A stretch of 64,000 nucleotides of DNA from Halococcus morrhuae DSM 1307 (GTDB lineage: Archaea > Halobacteriota > Halobacteria > Halobacteriales > Halococcaceae): assembly GCF_000336695.1 (NCBI RefSeq), contig NZ_AOMC01000091.1:56653-120652 (forward strand), read 5' to 3'. The stretch's first letter is position 1; each line of letters begins with the position of its first letter. The notes beneath the pieces were generated by a model that searched no databases, had not been told where the DNA came from, and saw only the letters and a program-made list of their open reading frames with translations. The translations under genes and the position numbers were made by a program. Below, one piece after another: positions 40,893 through 49,899 of the stretch.

Positions 40893-41804
40893 ATGATCGG
40901 GACGACGCTCGGCGACATCCGCGATCACATCGAATCGCTCGCCAGCGATGACGGCGAGTACACCCTCGTCTGTAGCCGATACGGCGATCGACCCGTTCCA
41001 GCCGCCGAGCTCCGATTCCCGAACCGGGCCACAGCCCGCGCGGCCGCACAGGCCGCCGAGCAGTATCGGGCCGCGCTCCGCCGGTACGATCCCCGACTTC
41101 CCTATCACGACGTGATCGTCCAGCAAAACGCGCCGCGATACGACGGGGGCGGCCCGTCGGATCGGCGCTCGTCGGATCGAAGCAACCGCGTCGAGCCCGA
41201 TATTGCAGGACGGATCGAGCGCCACGAACTCGTCGAGTTCTGCCATCGTACCGCCGCTGCCGTCTTCGAGACGCTCTCCGAAGCGGGCTACGACGCCGTC
41301 GAAACGGCCGTCATGGATCGCTATTTCGATCTCGCCGAGTCCATCTCCGAACCCGACGATCTCTGTCTCTGCCTGCTCGAAGGGATGGCCGTCGAACTCG
41401 ACACGCGACTCGATCCGACGGCTCAGCGTGACGTCCTCTCGGCTGCCGCGCGTCGTCTCTCTTCGCCCATCCGATCGACCGACGGGGAGCCGGTCGCGGC
41501 GACGCTTGCGTATCTCCGTGACCGCGGCGTGCTCCGTGGTTCGGCTCGTTCGTCGGGCGCGATCGAACCCGATGACGGCGTGCGGTCGGTCGTGGTGGAG
41601 CTGTCGGAGTACGCGCTGACGCCACACGACGGGCGGCTCCCGACGCTCCCGCTGGTCGTCGAACTCTCCCGTCGTCGTTCCGAGTGGCTGCCGGCACCGG
41701 TTCGAGTGGAGGCCATCGACGACGGCTGGCGCATCCGGTTCGCGCCCGCACGCGAAACCGATCCGATCGGGGTGGTGGGCGCGCCGATCGTTGCTGACCG
41801 CTGA
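40893..41804 (+). CDS. Conserved haloarchaeal protein of unknown function
   Basis: A 303-residue soluble protein that seems to have two parts. The first (residues 1-85) begins TTLGDIRDHIESLA and carries an ELRFPNRATARAAAQAAEQYRAALRRYDP segment that could be a small alpha/beta domain. A Ser/Arg/Asp-rich linker follows, then a second part from about residue 100 with IAGRIERHELVEFCHRTAAAVFETLSEAGYDAVETAVM and a strand-rich end. I do not recognise a named family. It is monocistronic, 112 nt after the iron-type protein gene, and shows normal haloarchaeal codon use. Confidence 0.7.
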   Translation: MIGTTLGDIRDHIESLASDDGEYTLVCSRYGDRPVPAAELRFPNRATARAAAQAAEQYRAALRRYDPRLPYHDVIVQQNAPRYDGGGPSDRRSSDRSNRVEPDIAGRIERHELVEFCHRTAAAVFETLSEAGYDAVETAVMDRYFDLAESISEPDDLCLCLLEGMAVELDTRLDPTAQRDVLSAAARRLSSPIRSTDGEPVAATLAYLRDRGVLRGSARSSGAIEPDDGVRSVVVELSEYALTPHDGRLPTLPLVVELSRRRSEWLPAPVRVEAIDDGWRIRFAPARETDPIGVVGAPIVADR

Positions 41805-41872
41805 TCGACTGGCCAGCAAAAAATCGCGTTCGGAAATCGGGACGGGAGGGTCAGTTTCGTGCGCTGTGGATC

Positions 41873-43252
41873 TCAGTCTTCGTCCACGACGCCACCGTCA
41901 CCCGAGATGGACGGTTCGGCGTCGGCGGGCGGTTCGGGTTCGATGTCCGCACCGCTCGATCCGGGAATGACGATGTTGAGCAGGAGCGCGCTGATCCCAC
42001 CCATGATGAGCCCCGAGCCGAGCACCGTCTGGAACAGTTCGGGGAAGCTCGCGATGGCGTCCGGCCGGAACTCGACGGCCAGCCCGAGCGCGACCGAGAC
42101 CGCCAGAATAGTCGTGTTCCGGTGGTTGAGGTCGACATCGCGGTCGATGATGCTGACGCCGCTCGAGAAGATCGTCGAGAACAGGATGAGCGCGCCGCCG
42201 CCGAGCACGGCGTCGGGCATCGCGGTGACGAGCGCGGCGACCTTCGGGACGAAGCCGGCGACGATCAGCAGTCCGCCGCCGATGGCGACGACGTACCGGC
42301 TGAGAACGCCCGTGAAGTTGATGACGCCGACGTTCTGCGAGAACGACGTGTTCGGGAAGGCGCTGAAGATCGCCGCGATCGCGCTCATGATACCGTCGGC
42401 GAACAGTCCGCCGCGGATCTCGTCGCGCGTCGGCTCGCGGTTCGCCGCGGCGACGATCCCGGTCATATCGCCGATCGTCTCGACCGCGGTGACGGCGTAG
42501 AGGAAGGCGATCGTGATGATGGCGCTCGGCTCGAAGGCGATGCCGAACTCCAGCGGCGTCGGGATCGCGATCCAGCCGGCCTGTGCGACCGCCGAGAAGT
42601 CGGCGACGCCGAGCATGATGGCGGCAATGTAGCCGACGAGAATGCCGAGGAACACGCTCGTGATCCGGAGGAAGCCGGTGAAGAACTGGTTCAGCCCGAG
42701 CGTGACGAAGAACACGAGCGAGGCGAGCCCGATGTTCATCAGCGAGCCGTAGTTCTCCGCGCCCGCACCGCCGGCGGCGTAGTCCATCCCGACCGGGATG
42801 AGCGTCAGCCCGATCAGCATGACGACGATCCCGCTCACCAGCGGCGGGAAGAACCGGTCGATGTAGTCGTACGAGAAACCGATGCCGATCTCGACGAACG
42901 CGCCGACGAGACAGGCACCGAACACCGCCGGTAAGCCGAACTGCGTGCTGATGGCGACGAGCGGGCCGACGAACGCGAAGCTCGTCCCCATCATCACGGG
43001 GAGGTTCGAGCCGACGGGACCGACGGTGAACACCTGGACGAGCGTCGCCACGCCCGCGACGAGCAGCGCCATCTGGACCAGGAACGTGGTTCTGCCGGTC
43101 GCGAGCCCGACGGCACCCGCGATGATCAGCGGTGGTGCGACGTTCCCGAGGAACATCGCGAACACGTGCTGGAGACCGAGCGGGAGCGCCTCCGGAAGCG
43201 GTGGTTTGTCGTCCAAGTCGTACTGTATGTGATCCGCAGATTCCTGTGACAT
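41873..43252 (-). CDS. Uracil/xanthine permease family (NCS2) transporter
   Basis: A 459-residue membrane protein with about 12-14 hydrophobic segments, of the nucleobase-ascorbate (NCS2/UraA-UapA) family. The helix 3 motif region (GVGATLVQVFT-like, MMGTSFAFVGP) and the GIxETIGD motif (AVETIGDMTGI near residue 290) are recognisable; the latter carries the Glu important for substrate binding. It imports uracil, xanthine or related bases with protons or sodium; the exact base cannot be read. An amidohydrolase gene lies just upstream on the same strand and may act on the imported base. The TATA-like promoter lies 25-40 nt before ATG 43252. Confidence 0.93.
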   Translation of the reverse strand: MSQESADHIQYDLDDKPPLPEALPLGLQHVFAMFLGNVAPPLIIAGAVGLATGRTTFLVQMALLVAGVATLVQVFTVGPVGSNLPVMMGTSFAFVGPLVAISTQFGLPAVFGACLVGAFVEIGIGFSYDYIDRFFPPLVSGIVVMLIGLTLIPVGMDYAAGGAGAENYGSLMNIGLASLVFFVTLGLNQFFTGFLRITSVFLGILVGYIAAIMLGVADFSAVAQAGWIAIPTPLEFGIAFEPSAIITIAFLYAVTAVETIGDMTGIVAAANREPTRDEIRGGLFADGIMSAIAAIFSAFPNTSFSQNVGVINFTGVLSRYVVAIGGGLLIVAGFVPKVAALVTAMPDAVLGGGALILFSTIFSSGVSIIDRDVDLNHRNTTILAVSVALGLAVEFRPDAIASFPELFQTVLGSGLIMGGISALLLNIVIPGSSGADIEPEPPADAEPSISGDGGVVDED

Positions 43253-43597
43253 GATACCACGTTACGCAAGTACAGGTGTGGTAAAATATATGTTCGTTTG
43301 AGAAACAGACCTCGTATTACTGCATATTTATATACGATTATTATTAATCCTCGATCGGGTATGCGCTCGTAATGAGTTCCGTCGCGTACACGGATCCGTG
43401 AGAGCAGCGTCGATATACTGTCGGACGGAACTGATCGGAAACCGTGAGGCGAACTGTCGCTCGTTACAATGGATTTTCGCAATTCGAACGTCACGTACTT
43501 CCGTCCGACAGTATAGTCGTCCGTTCCGTTTGGCGGCGGCTATCGGCTCCGAGGAACGTTCGGATCCCGACCCGGGATAACCCGGCGATGGAGCGAG
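43253..43597. other. 345-bp intergenic region with a TIR-like inverted repeat
   Basis: The left part (43253-43350) is AT-rich and includes the probable promoter of the permease gene (TATATTTTACC on the minus strand, near 43280-43291) and further TATA-like runs near 43325-43350. The middle holds a 102-bp segment bounded by perfect 17-bp inverted repeats (43414-43515). No credible coding frame is present. Confidence 0.5.
43414..43515. repeat. 102-bp element with perfect 17-bp terminal inverted repeats (MITE-like)
   Basis: TATACTGTCGGACGGAA at 43414-43430 and its exact reverse complement TTCCGTCCGACAGTATA at 43499-43515 enclose 68 bp. The sequence just outside is GTCGA on the left and GTCGT on the right, a possible 4-5 bp target-site duplication. 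This is the layout of a miniature inverted-repeat transposable element, although a regulatory palindrome cannot be excluded. Confidence 0.5.
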
Positions 43598-45067
43598 TCA
43601 GTTGGCCGAGCGGCTGGTCCACTCACGATCGGCCACCGAATCCAGGCCCGCACGGGAGCGTACGTCGTCGGCGCGTGTTTGCGCTTCTACGAGTAGATCG
43701 GGATAGCGCTCCTCGATGCCGGGCACCGTTCCGTTCTCCAGCACGATCTCGCCCTCACAGATCACCGTATCGATCTCGTGGCCGTGTGTCTGAAAGACCA
43801 GCGTCGACGCGATGTTGCGGATCGGCGTCAGCTGCGGGTAGTCGAGATCGACGAGCGCCAGATCGGCGCGCTTGCCCGTTTCGATCGAGCCGAGTTCGTC
43901 CGCCCGGCCGATGGTGCGCGCCCCGTCGATGGTGGCCATCTCCAGGACCTTCTCGGCGGTGACGGCTCCCGCATCCCGGCGGTCAGCCCGGTGGATGAGG
44001 GCGGCGTACTGCATGTCCGAGAGCGGGTTGATCGTGTCGTTGCCGCTCGGGTTGTCGGTGCCGAGACCGACCGTGACCCCGTAGTTGGTCATCGTGGGGA
44101 CCGGTGCGATGCCGGAGCCGAGCACCAGGTTCGTGAGCGGGTTGTGGACGATCTTCGTGTCGGTCGCCGCACACAGACGGATATCATGCTCGTCGACGTG
44201 CACGCAGTGAGCCAAAACCGTGCGCTCGCCGAGATAGTCGACGGCGTCGAGATACTCCACGTGGCTCATCTCACCGTGTTCCTCGTGAACTGTCTCCGAG
44301 GCGTGGGTCGTCGTCATCGTCTCCCGTTGCGCGGCGAACTCGGCGGCCGCAGTCAGCCCGTCGTCCGTCGCCGTCACGACGTTCTCGGGCGCGATCCAGA
44401 CCTGCTGTCGGCTATCCGGCGACGGATCGTGGTATCGATCGAAGACGTCGCCGACCCGTTCGAGGGCGGCGTCGGTTCCGCTCAACGAGGCGTCCGTCGG
44501 AACGTGCTCGACGGCCGGCTCCTTGCGCGTGACGCGATCGACGAACTCGGTCAGGGTTCGCGGGAGGTCGTCGTTGTCGCGAAACGCCTGCGCGTAGATA
44601 TTTCGGATGCCCGCGGCGTCATACTCGTTCAGTTTCGCTTCGAGAATGGCCTCGGACTCGTCGTCCCACATGAGGAACACCTCCGGGAACTCGACGAAGG
44701 TCGTGATCCCCGCACGGAGCACCTCGGTGGCGAACAGCGCCGACGCGACGGCGTGATCGTCGGGCGTCATGGCGTAAATTGCTGGCTTTTTGACGTTGAA
44801 CAGCCAGTCGTACAGCGCCCGCTCGTTGCTCACGCCGCCACGAGCGAGGATGTCCGCGACGTGCGTATGCGGATCGATGAACCCAGGGAGGACGGCGTGA
44901 CCGCTCGCATCGACGATCCGATCGCCATCGTACTGATCGGTGACATTTGCCATCGATCCGACAGCGACGATCTCTCCGCCGTCGATGGCGATTGCGCCGT
45001 CGTCGATGACGTCGCGCGCCGGGTTCATCGTCACGATGCGACCGTTTTCGACGAGCAGCTCGACCAT
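43598..45067 (-). CDS. Amidohydrolase of the nucleobase / S-adenosylhomocysteine deaminase type
   Basis: A 489-residue amidohydrolase. The metal-binding residues are visible: DPHTH near residue 67 in GFIDPHTHV, THASETVHEEH near residue 240 and LAHCVHVDEHD near residue 275, and a late Asp in GLGTDNPSGND near 335. This matches the group containing guanine, cytosine, MTA/SAH and chlorohydrolase (TrzN/AtzA-like) enzymes. Together with the adjacent permease of the uracil/xanthine family, a nucleobase or nucleoside deaminase is the simplest guess; the substrate is not readable from the sequence. It is upstream of the permease on the same strand, separated by a 345-bp gap with the inverted repeat. 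Confidence 0.85.
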   Translation of the reverse strand: MVELLVENGRIVTMNPARDVIDDGAIAIDGGEIVAVGSMANVTDQYDGDRIVDASGHAVLPGFIDPHTHVADILARGGVSNERALYDWLFNVKKPAIYAMTPDDHAVASALFATEVLRAGITTFVEFPEVFLMWDDESEAILEAKLNEYDAAGIRNIYAQAFRDNDDLPRTLTEFVDRVTRKEPAVEHVPTDASLSGTDAALERVGDVFDRYHDPSPDSRQQVWIAPENVVTATDDGLTAAAEFAAQRETMTTTHASETVHEEHGEMSHVEYLDAVDYLGERTVLAHCVHVDEHDIRLCAATDTKIVHNPLTNLVLGSGIAPVPTMTNYGVTVGLGTDNPSGNDTINPLSDMQYAALIHRADRRDAGAVTAEKVLEMATIDGARTIGRADELGSIETGKRADLALVDLDYPQLTPIRNIASTLVFQTHGHEIDTVICEGEIVLENGTVPGIEERYPDLLVEAQTRADDVRSRAGLDSVADREWTSRSAN

Positions 45068-45205
45068 GCCCTTCGGTCAATCACCGACGATATAAACGTG
45101 TCCTCCGCTATCATCCCTCAGTTCTGTCGGATCCATGCGGGCCGACCGACGTGAGCAACGTACCGGCAGGTGGTTTTTTGCTCGTCCCCCTCGAACCATT
45201 CAGTA

Positions 45206-46120
45206 ATGTCACGAACGACCGTATCGTACACGGATGACCGCATCTACGAGTTCACGCCGGCGCTCGAACCGGCCGACACCGCTGCGGACGGCGAATCGCT
45301 GACCGTCGAGACGGTCGACAGTCTCGAAGGGGCGATCCAGAAGGATACCGACCGATTGCAGTCGATCCCGGACGAAGTCAACGCCGCGACCGGCCCCATC
45401 GCCGTGGCGGGAGCCACACCGGGCGACGTCCTCCGGGTCGACATCGAGGCGATCCGCGTCACCGAGGATCGCGGCCGCGTCGTCACCGCACCGGCGTTCG
45501 GCCTCCAGCAGGACGCAGCCGACATCGAACACCCGTTCACGCGCATGACGCCCATCGATGGGGACTCCGTCGAGTTCGGGGACGTTTCCGTCCCGATCCA
45601 GCCGGTCATCGGAACGATCGGGGTCGCACCGGCCACCGATTCCTATTCGACACTCGTCCCGCACGATCACGGTGGGAATCTCGACACGACGGATATGACC
45701 GCCGGCACGACGGCGTACTTCCCGGTCTTCCAGGACGGTGCGATGCTCGCGATGGGCGACGCGAAGGCCGCGATGGCCGACGGAGAGATGTGCGGCACCG
45801 GCGTCGAGATCGGGACCGAGATCGACGTCACCCTCGACGTGGTGTCCGATCCGACCGTCTCGCTCGACCGACCGCTGGTCGAAACCGATTCGGCGTGGAA
45901 GACGATCGCGAGCGCCGAAACGATGGAGATCGCCGCGACGCTCGCCAACCGTGATCTGATGGCGTTGCTCGAAGCCACGCACGACTGGGAGACGACCGAA
46001 GCGTATCTGTTCTCCAGCCTCGTCGGTGGGCTGGAGATCAGCCAGGTCGTCGATCCGCTCGTCACGGTGCGAAACGCCGTTCCGAAGGAGTATCTCGACG
46101 ATCCGTTCGGCGCTGCGTAG
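45206..46120 (+). CDS. Acetamidase/formamidase family protein
   Basis: A 304-residue protein of the FmdA/AmdA family, which hydrolyses formamide or acetamide to ammonia and the acid. The fold is beta-rich with TYHDHGGNLDTTDM-like, PVFQDGAMLAMGDAKAAMADGEMCGTGVEI and SSLVGGLEISQVVDP segments, typical of the family. Many members act on short aliphatic amides. It starts at ATG 45206 on the strand opposite the amidohydrolase, which it faces away from. The upstream region has a T-rich stretch (GGTGGTTTTTTGC, about 45169-45181) that may be the promoter. Confidence 0.9.
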   Translation: MSRTTVSYTDDRIYEFTPALEPADTAADGESLTVETVDSLEGAIQKDTDRLQSIPDEVNAATGPIAVAGATPGDVLRVDIEAIRVTEDRGRVVTAPAFGLQQDAADIEHPFTRMTPIDGDSVEFGDVSVPIQPVIGTIGVAPATDSYSTLVPHDHGGNLDTTDMTAGTTAYFPVFQDGAMLAMGDAKAAMADGEMCGTGVEIGTEIDVTLDVVSDPTVSLDRPLVETDSAWKTIASAETMEIAATLANRDLMALLEATHDWETTEAYLFSSLVGGLEISQVVDPLVTVRNAVPKEYLDDPFGAA

Positions 46121-46197
46121 CGTCCGCACTCCCGATCCCGAATCGCTAGGGTGATGAACGCCACGCGCGACGGTCGACGCAAGCACTGAACATCGCC

Positions 46198-47010
46198 ATG
46201 CAAGAGCAGCAAGCCGAACGGCGGGATGATCGGTCGTGGTGGCGGGTCGGTTGCGTCAGCGTCGTCGCTCTGTGTCTCCTCGGCGCTGGTCTCGCAGCGG
46301 CCAGCGGCGGTCCGGCGGCAGCCAGCGGTGGCTCAGCAGCGGCTGCCGACGTACCCACACAGCAACAGATTCAACAGTCGACGCCGAACACCGTGACCAT
46401 CCGAAGCACGGGCGAGGAGCGCGTCTTCTATACGATCTCGGTCAGCGGCAGCATCGAGCCGGGCCCGGGAGCCGATCTCACGGGTGCGGACCAGCCCGAT
46501 ACGATCAACGGAGCGACGGCATCCGGCTCGACGGCGCTCAACGGCGTCGATAACTTCACGTTTCGCGGTCGGATCACCGCGCTGAACGTCTCCGGCGGGC
46601 CCGCGGAGGTCTCCGTCAACGGTACGCCGGTCGACCCCGCGACGTTCCCACAGTCCGCACCGCCGACGACTGCCTCGTCGACGGCGACGCCAACGCGGAC
46701 GCCGACATCCACACCGACACCGACGGCTACCGCGACGCCGACGGCGACGCCCACAGCCACCGCGACACCGACAGCAACGTCGACGGCGACACCGACGCCG
46801 GATACACCCTCGACGACCACGGCAACGCCATCCGCAACGCCGACGGCATCGCCGACCGCATCCGAGGCGGCGAACGCGACCACACAGCCACAGGGCGAGA
46901 GCGGAGGGATACTCGACTGGCTTGGATCGATCAGCCTGTTCACCATCGCCGGCACGCTGTTGCTCGTCGTGTTCGCGATCCTGGCGCTGGTCGCTCGGTA
47001 CAACGACTGA
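46198..47010 (+). CDS. Thr/Pro-rich surface protein with signal and C-terminal membrane anchor
   Basis: A 270-residue secreted protein. A hydrophobic signal segment (about residues 16-33) precedes a Gly/Ala/Ser-rich stretch and a small domain (about 50-155) with beta-rich pattern and N-glycosylation-type NFT, NVS and NGT sites. From about 160 to 225 it is almost entirely Thr, Pro, Ala and Ser in short repeats (TPTATATPT-like), a likely stalk that may be O-glycosylated. A hydrophobic helix follows near residues 245-267, ending in a short charged tail. This is the layout of a cell-surface protein standing on a stalk. No known enzyme domain is visible. Function is unknown. Confidence 0.8.
   Translation: MQEQQAERRDDRSWWRVGCVSVVALCLLGAGLAAASGGPAAASGGSAAAADVPTQQQIQQSTPNTVTIRSTGEERVFYTISVSGSIEPGPGADLTGADQPDTINGATASGSTALNGVDNFTFRGRITALNVSGGPAEVSVNGTPVDPATFPQSAPPTTASSTATPTRTPTSTPTPTATATPTATPTATATPTATSTATPTPDTPSTTTATPSATPTASPTASEAANATTQPQGESGGILDWLGSISLFTIAGTLLLVVFAILALVARYND
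46669..46866 (+). repeat. Short tandem repeats coding for a Thr/Pro/Ala/Ser stalk
   Basis: The DNA repeats ACGCCGAC/ACACCGAC/GCGACGCC-like units across about 200 bp, giving repeated Thr-Pro, Ala-Thr and Thr-Ala dipeptides in the surface protein. Such low-complexity tracts often vary in length between strains. Confidence 0.7.
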
Positions 47011-47089
47011 GCGCTGCGACCGTCGGATTCGGGGATCGATCAACCCGATAGCGAAACGGCCACCGTCCCCTCCCCCATGTGCAGTCGCG

Positions 47090-48670
47090 CTACGCGATCG
47101 GTTCGTCGCACGCGCGCTCGACGATTTCGTCGAGCCGACCGGTGGCCACCAGTTCCGTCGCGATCTCGATGTCGCCGTGGAGCGGTCGATCCGCGTCGAG
47201 CGGCGGGACGTGTTCGCGGAGCGCGTCGTAGGCCGCACCGGTGGCGCTGCCGGGTTCGAGCCCGTCGTCGACGAACTCCATCGCCTGCGCGCCACAGAGC
47301 AGTTCGATCCCCACCACCGTCAGCGCGTTTTCGACGGCGGTGCGGGCGTTGAGTGCGCTCTGAGTGCTCATGCTCACGTGGTCTTCCTGCCCGCCGCTCA
47401 CGGGCGTGTTGTCCGTCGAGGGCGACCCCAACGATCGGTTCTCGTTGACGAGCGCGGCGGCGCTGTACTGGGCGATCATGTAGCCCGAGCCCACGCCGCT
47501 CTCGGGCGTGAGGAACGGTGGGAGATGCTCCTCCTGGAGATTGGGGTTGAGAAGCCGATCGACACGGCGTTCGGCGATAGCAGCGAGATCGGCGAGTGCG
47601 TTCGTGGCGTAATCTAACCTGAGCGCGAGCGGTGCGCCGTGGAAGTTGCCGCCCGAGAGCACGCCCACGTTCTCGGTGCCGCTCGCTCGGTCGTCGACGG
47701 CGCTGCCGGGGAAGACGAGCGGGTTGTCGGTCGCGCTGTTCAGTTCGATCTCGACTGCCTCGCGCAGGTGGGCGATCGCGTCGCGCGCCGCGCCGTGGAC
47801 CTGCGGGAGACAGCGGATCGAGTAGGCGTCCTGGACGCGATCGCAGTTGCGGTGTGATTCGACGATCTCGGATCCCGCCGTGAGGGTTCGCACGTTGCGC
47901 GCGCTTGTCGCCTGTCCCGCGTGCGGGCGCACGTCTTGGATCGCCGGATCGCAGGCGGCGGTCGTCCCCATCGAGACCTCAGTCGTGAGCGCGCCCGCCA
48001 CATCAGCACCGCGAAGCGCGCGCTCGGCGTCAACGACACAGAGCGCACCTAGCCCCACCGTGAGCTGCGTGCCGTTGATGAGCGCCAACCCCTCCTTCGC
48101 CCTGAGCGAGAGCGGTTCGAGGCCGGCCCGCGCGAGCGCCGCCTCGCCGTCGAGGCGCTCGCCGTCCACCTCGGCAGTCCCCTCGCCGAGCAACACGAGC
48201 GCCTGGTGGGCCAGCGGCGCAAGGTCGCCGCTCGCGCCGAGGCTGCCGCGGGATTTGACGATCGGATGGATTCCCCGATTGAGCATCGTCAGGAGGTGGT
48301 CGACGACGAGCTCACGGATGCCAGAATAGCCCTTCACGAGCGCGTTGATCCGAGTGAGCAGCATCGCGCGCACCTCCTCGCGTTCGAGTTCGCGGCCCAC
48401 GCCCGAGGCGTGGCTCCGAATCAGGTTGGTCTGGAGTTGCTCGCGATCACCTTCGGGGATGTGTTCGGTCACGAGCTGGCCGAACCCGGTGTTCAGCCCA
48501 TAGACCGTCTCGTCGCTGTCGAGCACTTCCTCGACGCGAGCCCTGGATTCCCGAACGGCCTCGCGCGCGGAATCGGCGATGGCCACCGGGCGATCGTGGC
48601 GGGCGACCGCGGCGACGTCCTCCGGCGTGAGCGATTCACCGTCGAGCACGACCGATCCATGATCGCTCAT
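47090..48670 (-). CDS. hutH: Histidine ammonia-lyase
   Basis: A 526-residue histidine ammonia-lyase, which turns histidine into urocanate and ammonia. The MIO cofactor triad Ala146-Ser147-Gly148 is in GSLGASGDLAPLAH, followed by the NGT (LINGTQ) segment and the late conserved GSGYMIAQYSAAALVNENR. It is the last gene of the hutUGIH operon and overlaps hutI by 4 nt. Length is normal. The C-terminal 15 residues are slightly acidic as in halophiles. Confidence 0.97.
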   Translation of the reverse strand: MSDHGSVVLDGESLTPEDVAAVARHDRPVAIADSAREAVRESRARVEEVLDSDETVYGLNTGFGQLVTEHIPEGDREQLQTNLIRSHASGVGRELEREEVRAMLLTRINALVKGYSGIRELVVDHLLTMLNRGIHPIVKSRGSLGASGDLAPLAHQALVLLGEGTAEVDGERLDGEAALARAGLEPLSLRAKEGLALINGTQLTVGLGALCVVDAERALRGADVAGALTTEVSMGTTAACDPAIQDVRPHAGQATSARNVRTLTAGSEIVESHRNCDRVQDAYSIRCLPQVHGAARDAIAHLREAVEIELNSATDNPLVFPGSAVDDRASGTENVGVLSGGNFHGAPLALRLDYATNALADLAAIAERRVDRLLNPNLQEEHLPPFLTPESGVGSGYMIAQYSAAALVNENRSLGSPSTDNTPVSGGQEDHVSMSTQSALNARTAVENALTVVGIELLCGAQAMEFVDDGLEPGSATGAAYDALREHVPPLDADRPLHGDIEIATELVATGRLDEIVERACDEPIA

Positions 48671-49899
48671 CGCTGCCCTCCGTGGACCGGCTCGCCATCC
48701 TTGAGTACCGTTTCGATGGTGTTCACACCGAAGTTGTAGGGGACGTGAATGTGCGAGGGCGCGTCGACGATCGCCACGTCGGCAAGCATTCCCTCGCGGA
48801 GCGTACCTGCCTCGCCCGCACGATCGAGCGCGCGTGCGCCGCCGTGCGTGCCGGCGACGAGCGCCTCGGCGGGCGTCATCTCCATCCCGACGCAGGCGAG
48901 CGCGATCGCGAAGCCCATGCTCTGTGAGTGACAGTTCGGGTTGAAATCGGTGGCGACGGCGACCGATCCGCCGTCGTCAAGAAACGCCCGCGCATCCGCG
49001 TAATCCGCGCCGAGCGAGAACGCGGTTCCAGGGAGAAGGACCGGCGTGACGCCCGCCTCGGCGAGCGCCGCGCGGTCGTCCGCGTTCGCGTGAAGAAGGT
49101 GATCGGCGCTCGTCGCACCCAGCTCGGCCGCGAGCTGTGCCCCACCCAATCGAACGAACTCCTCGGCGTGGACCTTGGGCGTGAGTCCGTGTTCCATTCC
49201 CGCTTCGAGCACTCGGCGAGACTGCTCTACCGAGAAGACGTCCTCCTCGCAGAAGACGTCGCAGAACTCGGCGATCCCCTGCTCGGCGACCGCAGGGAGC
49301 TGCTCGTCGATCACCCGGTCGGTGTACGATTCGGCATCCTCGTCCTCGGGCACGGCATGGGCACCCATGAACGTCGCCACGACATCGATCGGATGCTGTT
49401 CGTCGGCGCGCTGGATCACGTCAAGCATCCGCAGTTCGGTCTCGGTATCGAGCCCGTAGCCGGATTTGATCTCGACGGTCGTGGTCCCGTGGGCGCACAT
49501 CGTGTCGAGATGCGGGAGCAGGTTCGCGAGGAGTTCGTCGTCGCTCGCCTCGCGAACGGCATTCACGGTTCTGAGAATGCCGCCACCCTCGGCGAGGATC
49601 TCCTGGTACTGCTCGCCGCCGAGTTTCGCCGCGAACTCGTCCGAACGATCGCCCGCGAACAGGCCGTGCGTGTGTGAATCGACGAATCCCGGAATTACGC
49701 TCCGCCCACTCGCATCGATCGCGTGCGTGGCGTTCTCCGCGGGATACTCGTCGGTGATCTCCTCGGTCGGGCCGATCGCGGCCACACGGCCGTCAGTGAC
49801 AGCGATGGCGGCGTTCTCGTACCGTTCGAGCGGTGCGTCCGTTCCCGGTCCGACGACGATCTCGCTCGCGTCGTGAATTACTGTCGTGAGTTCAGTCAT
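48667..49899 (-). CDS. hutI: Imidazolonepropionase
   Basis: A 410-residue amidohydrolase-fold imidazolonepropionase, which opens the imidazolone ring to give N-formimidoyl-glutamate. It carries the family markers [21 protein letters not shown] near residues 70-90, [36 protein letters not shown] and [11 protein letters not shown]. It overlaps hutG and hutH by 4 nt on both sides (ATGA), so the four hut genes should be read from one transcript. Length and motifs are typical. Confidence 0.97.
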   Translation of the reverse strand: MTELTTVIHDASEIVVGPGTDAPLERYENAAIAVTDGRVAAIGPTEEITDEYPAENATHAIDASGRSVIPGFVDSHTHGLFAGDRSDEFAAKLGGEQYQEILAEGGGILRTVNAVREASDDELLANLLPHLDTMCAHGTTTVEIKSGYGLDTETELRMLDVIQRADEQHPIDVVATFMGAHAVPEDEDAESYTDRVIDEQLPAVAEQGIAEFCDVFCEEDVFSVEQSRRVLEAGMEHGLTPKVHAEEFVRLGGAQLAAELGATSADHLLHANADDRAALAEAGVTPVLLPGTAFSLGADYADARAFLDDGGSVAVATDFNPNCHSQSMGFAIALACVGMEMTPAEALVAGTHGGARALDRAGEAGTLREGMLADVAIVDAPSHIHVPYNFGVNTIETVLKDGEPVHGGQR

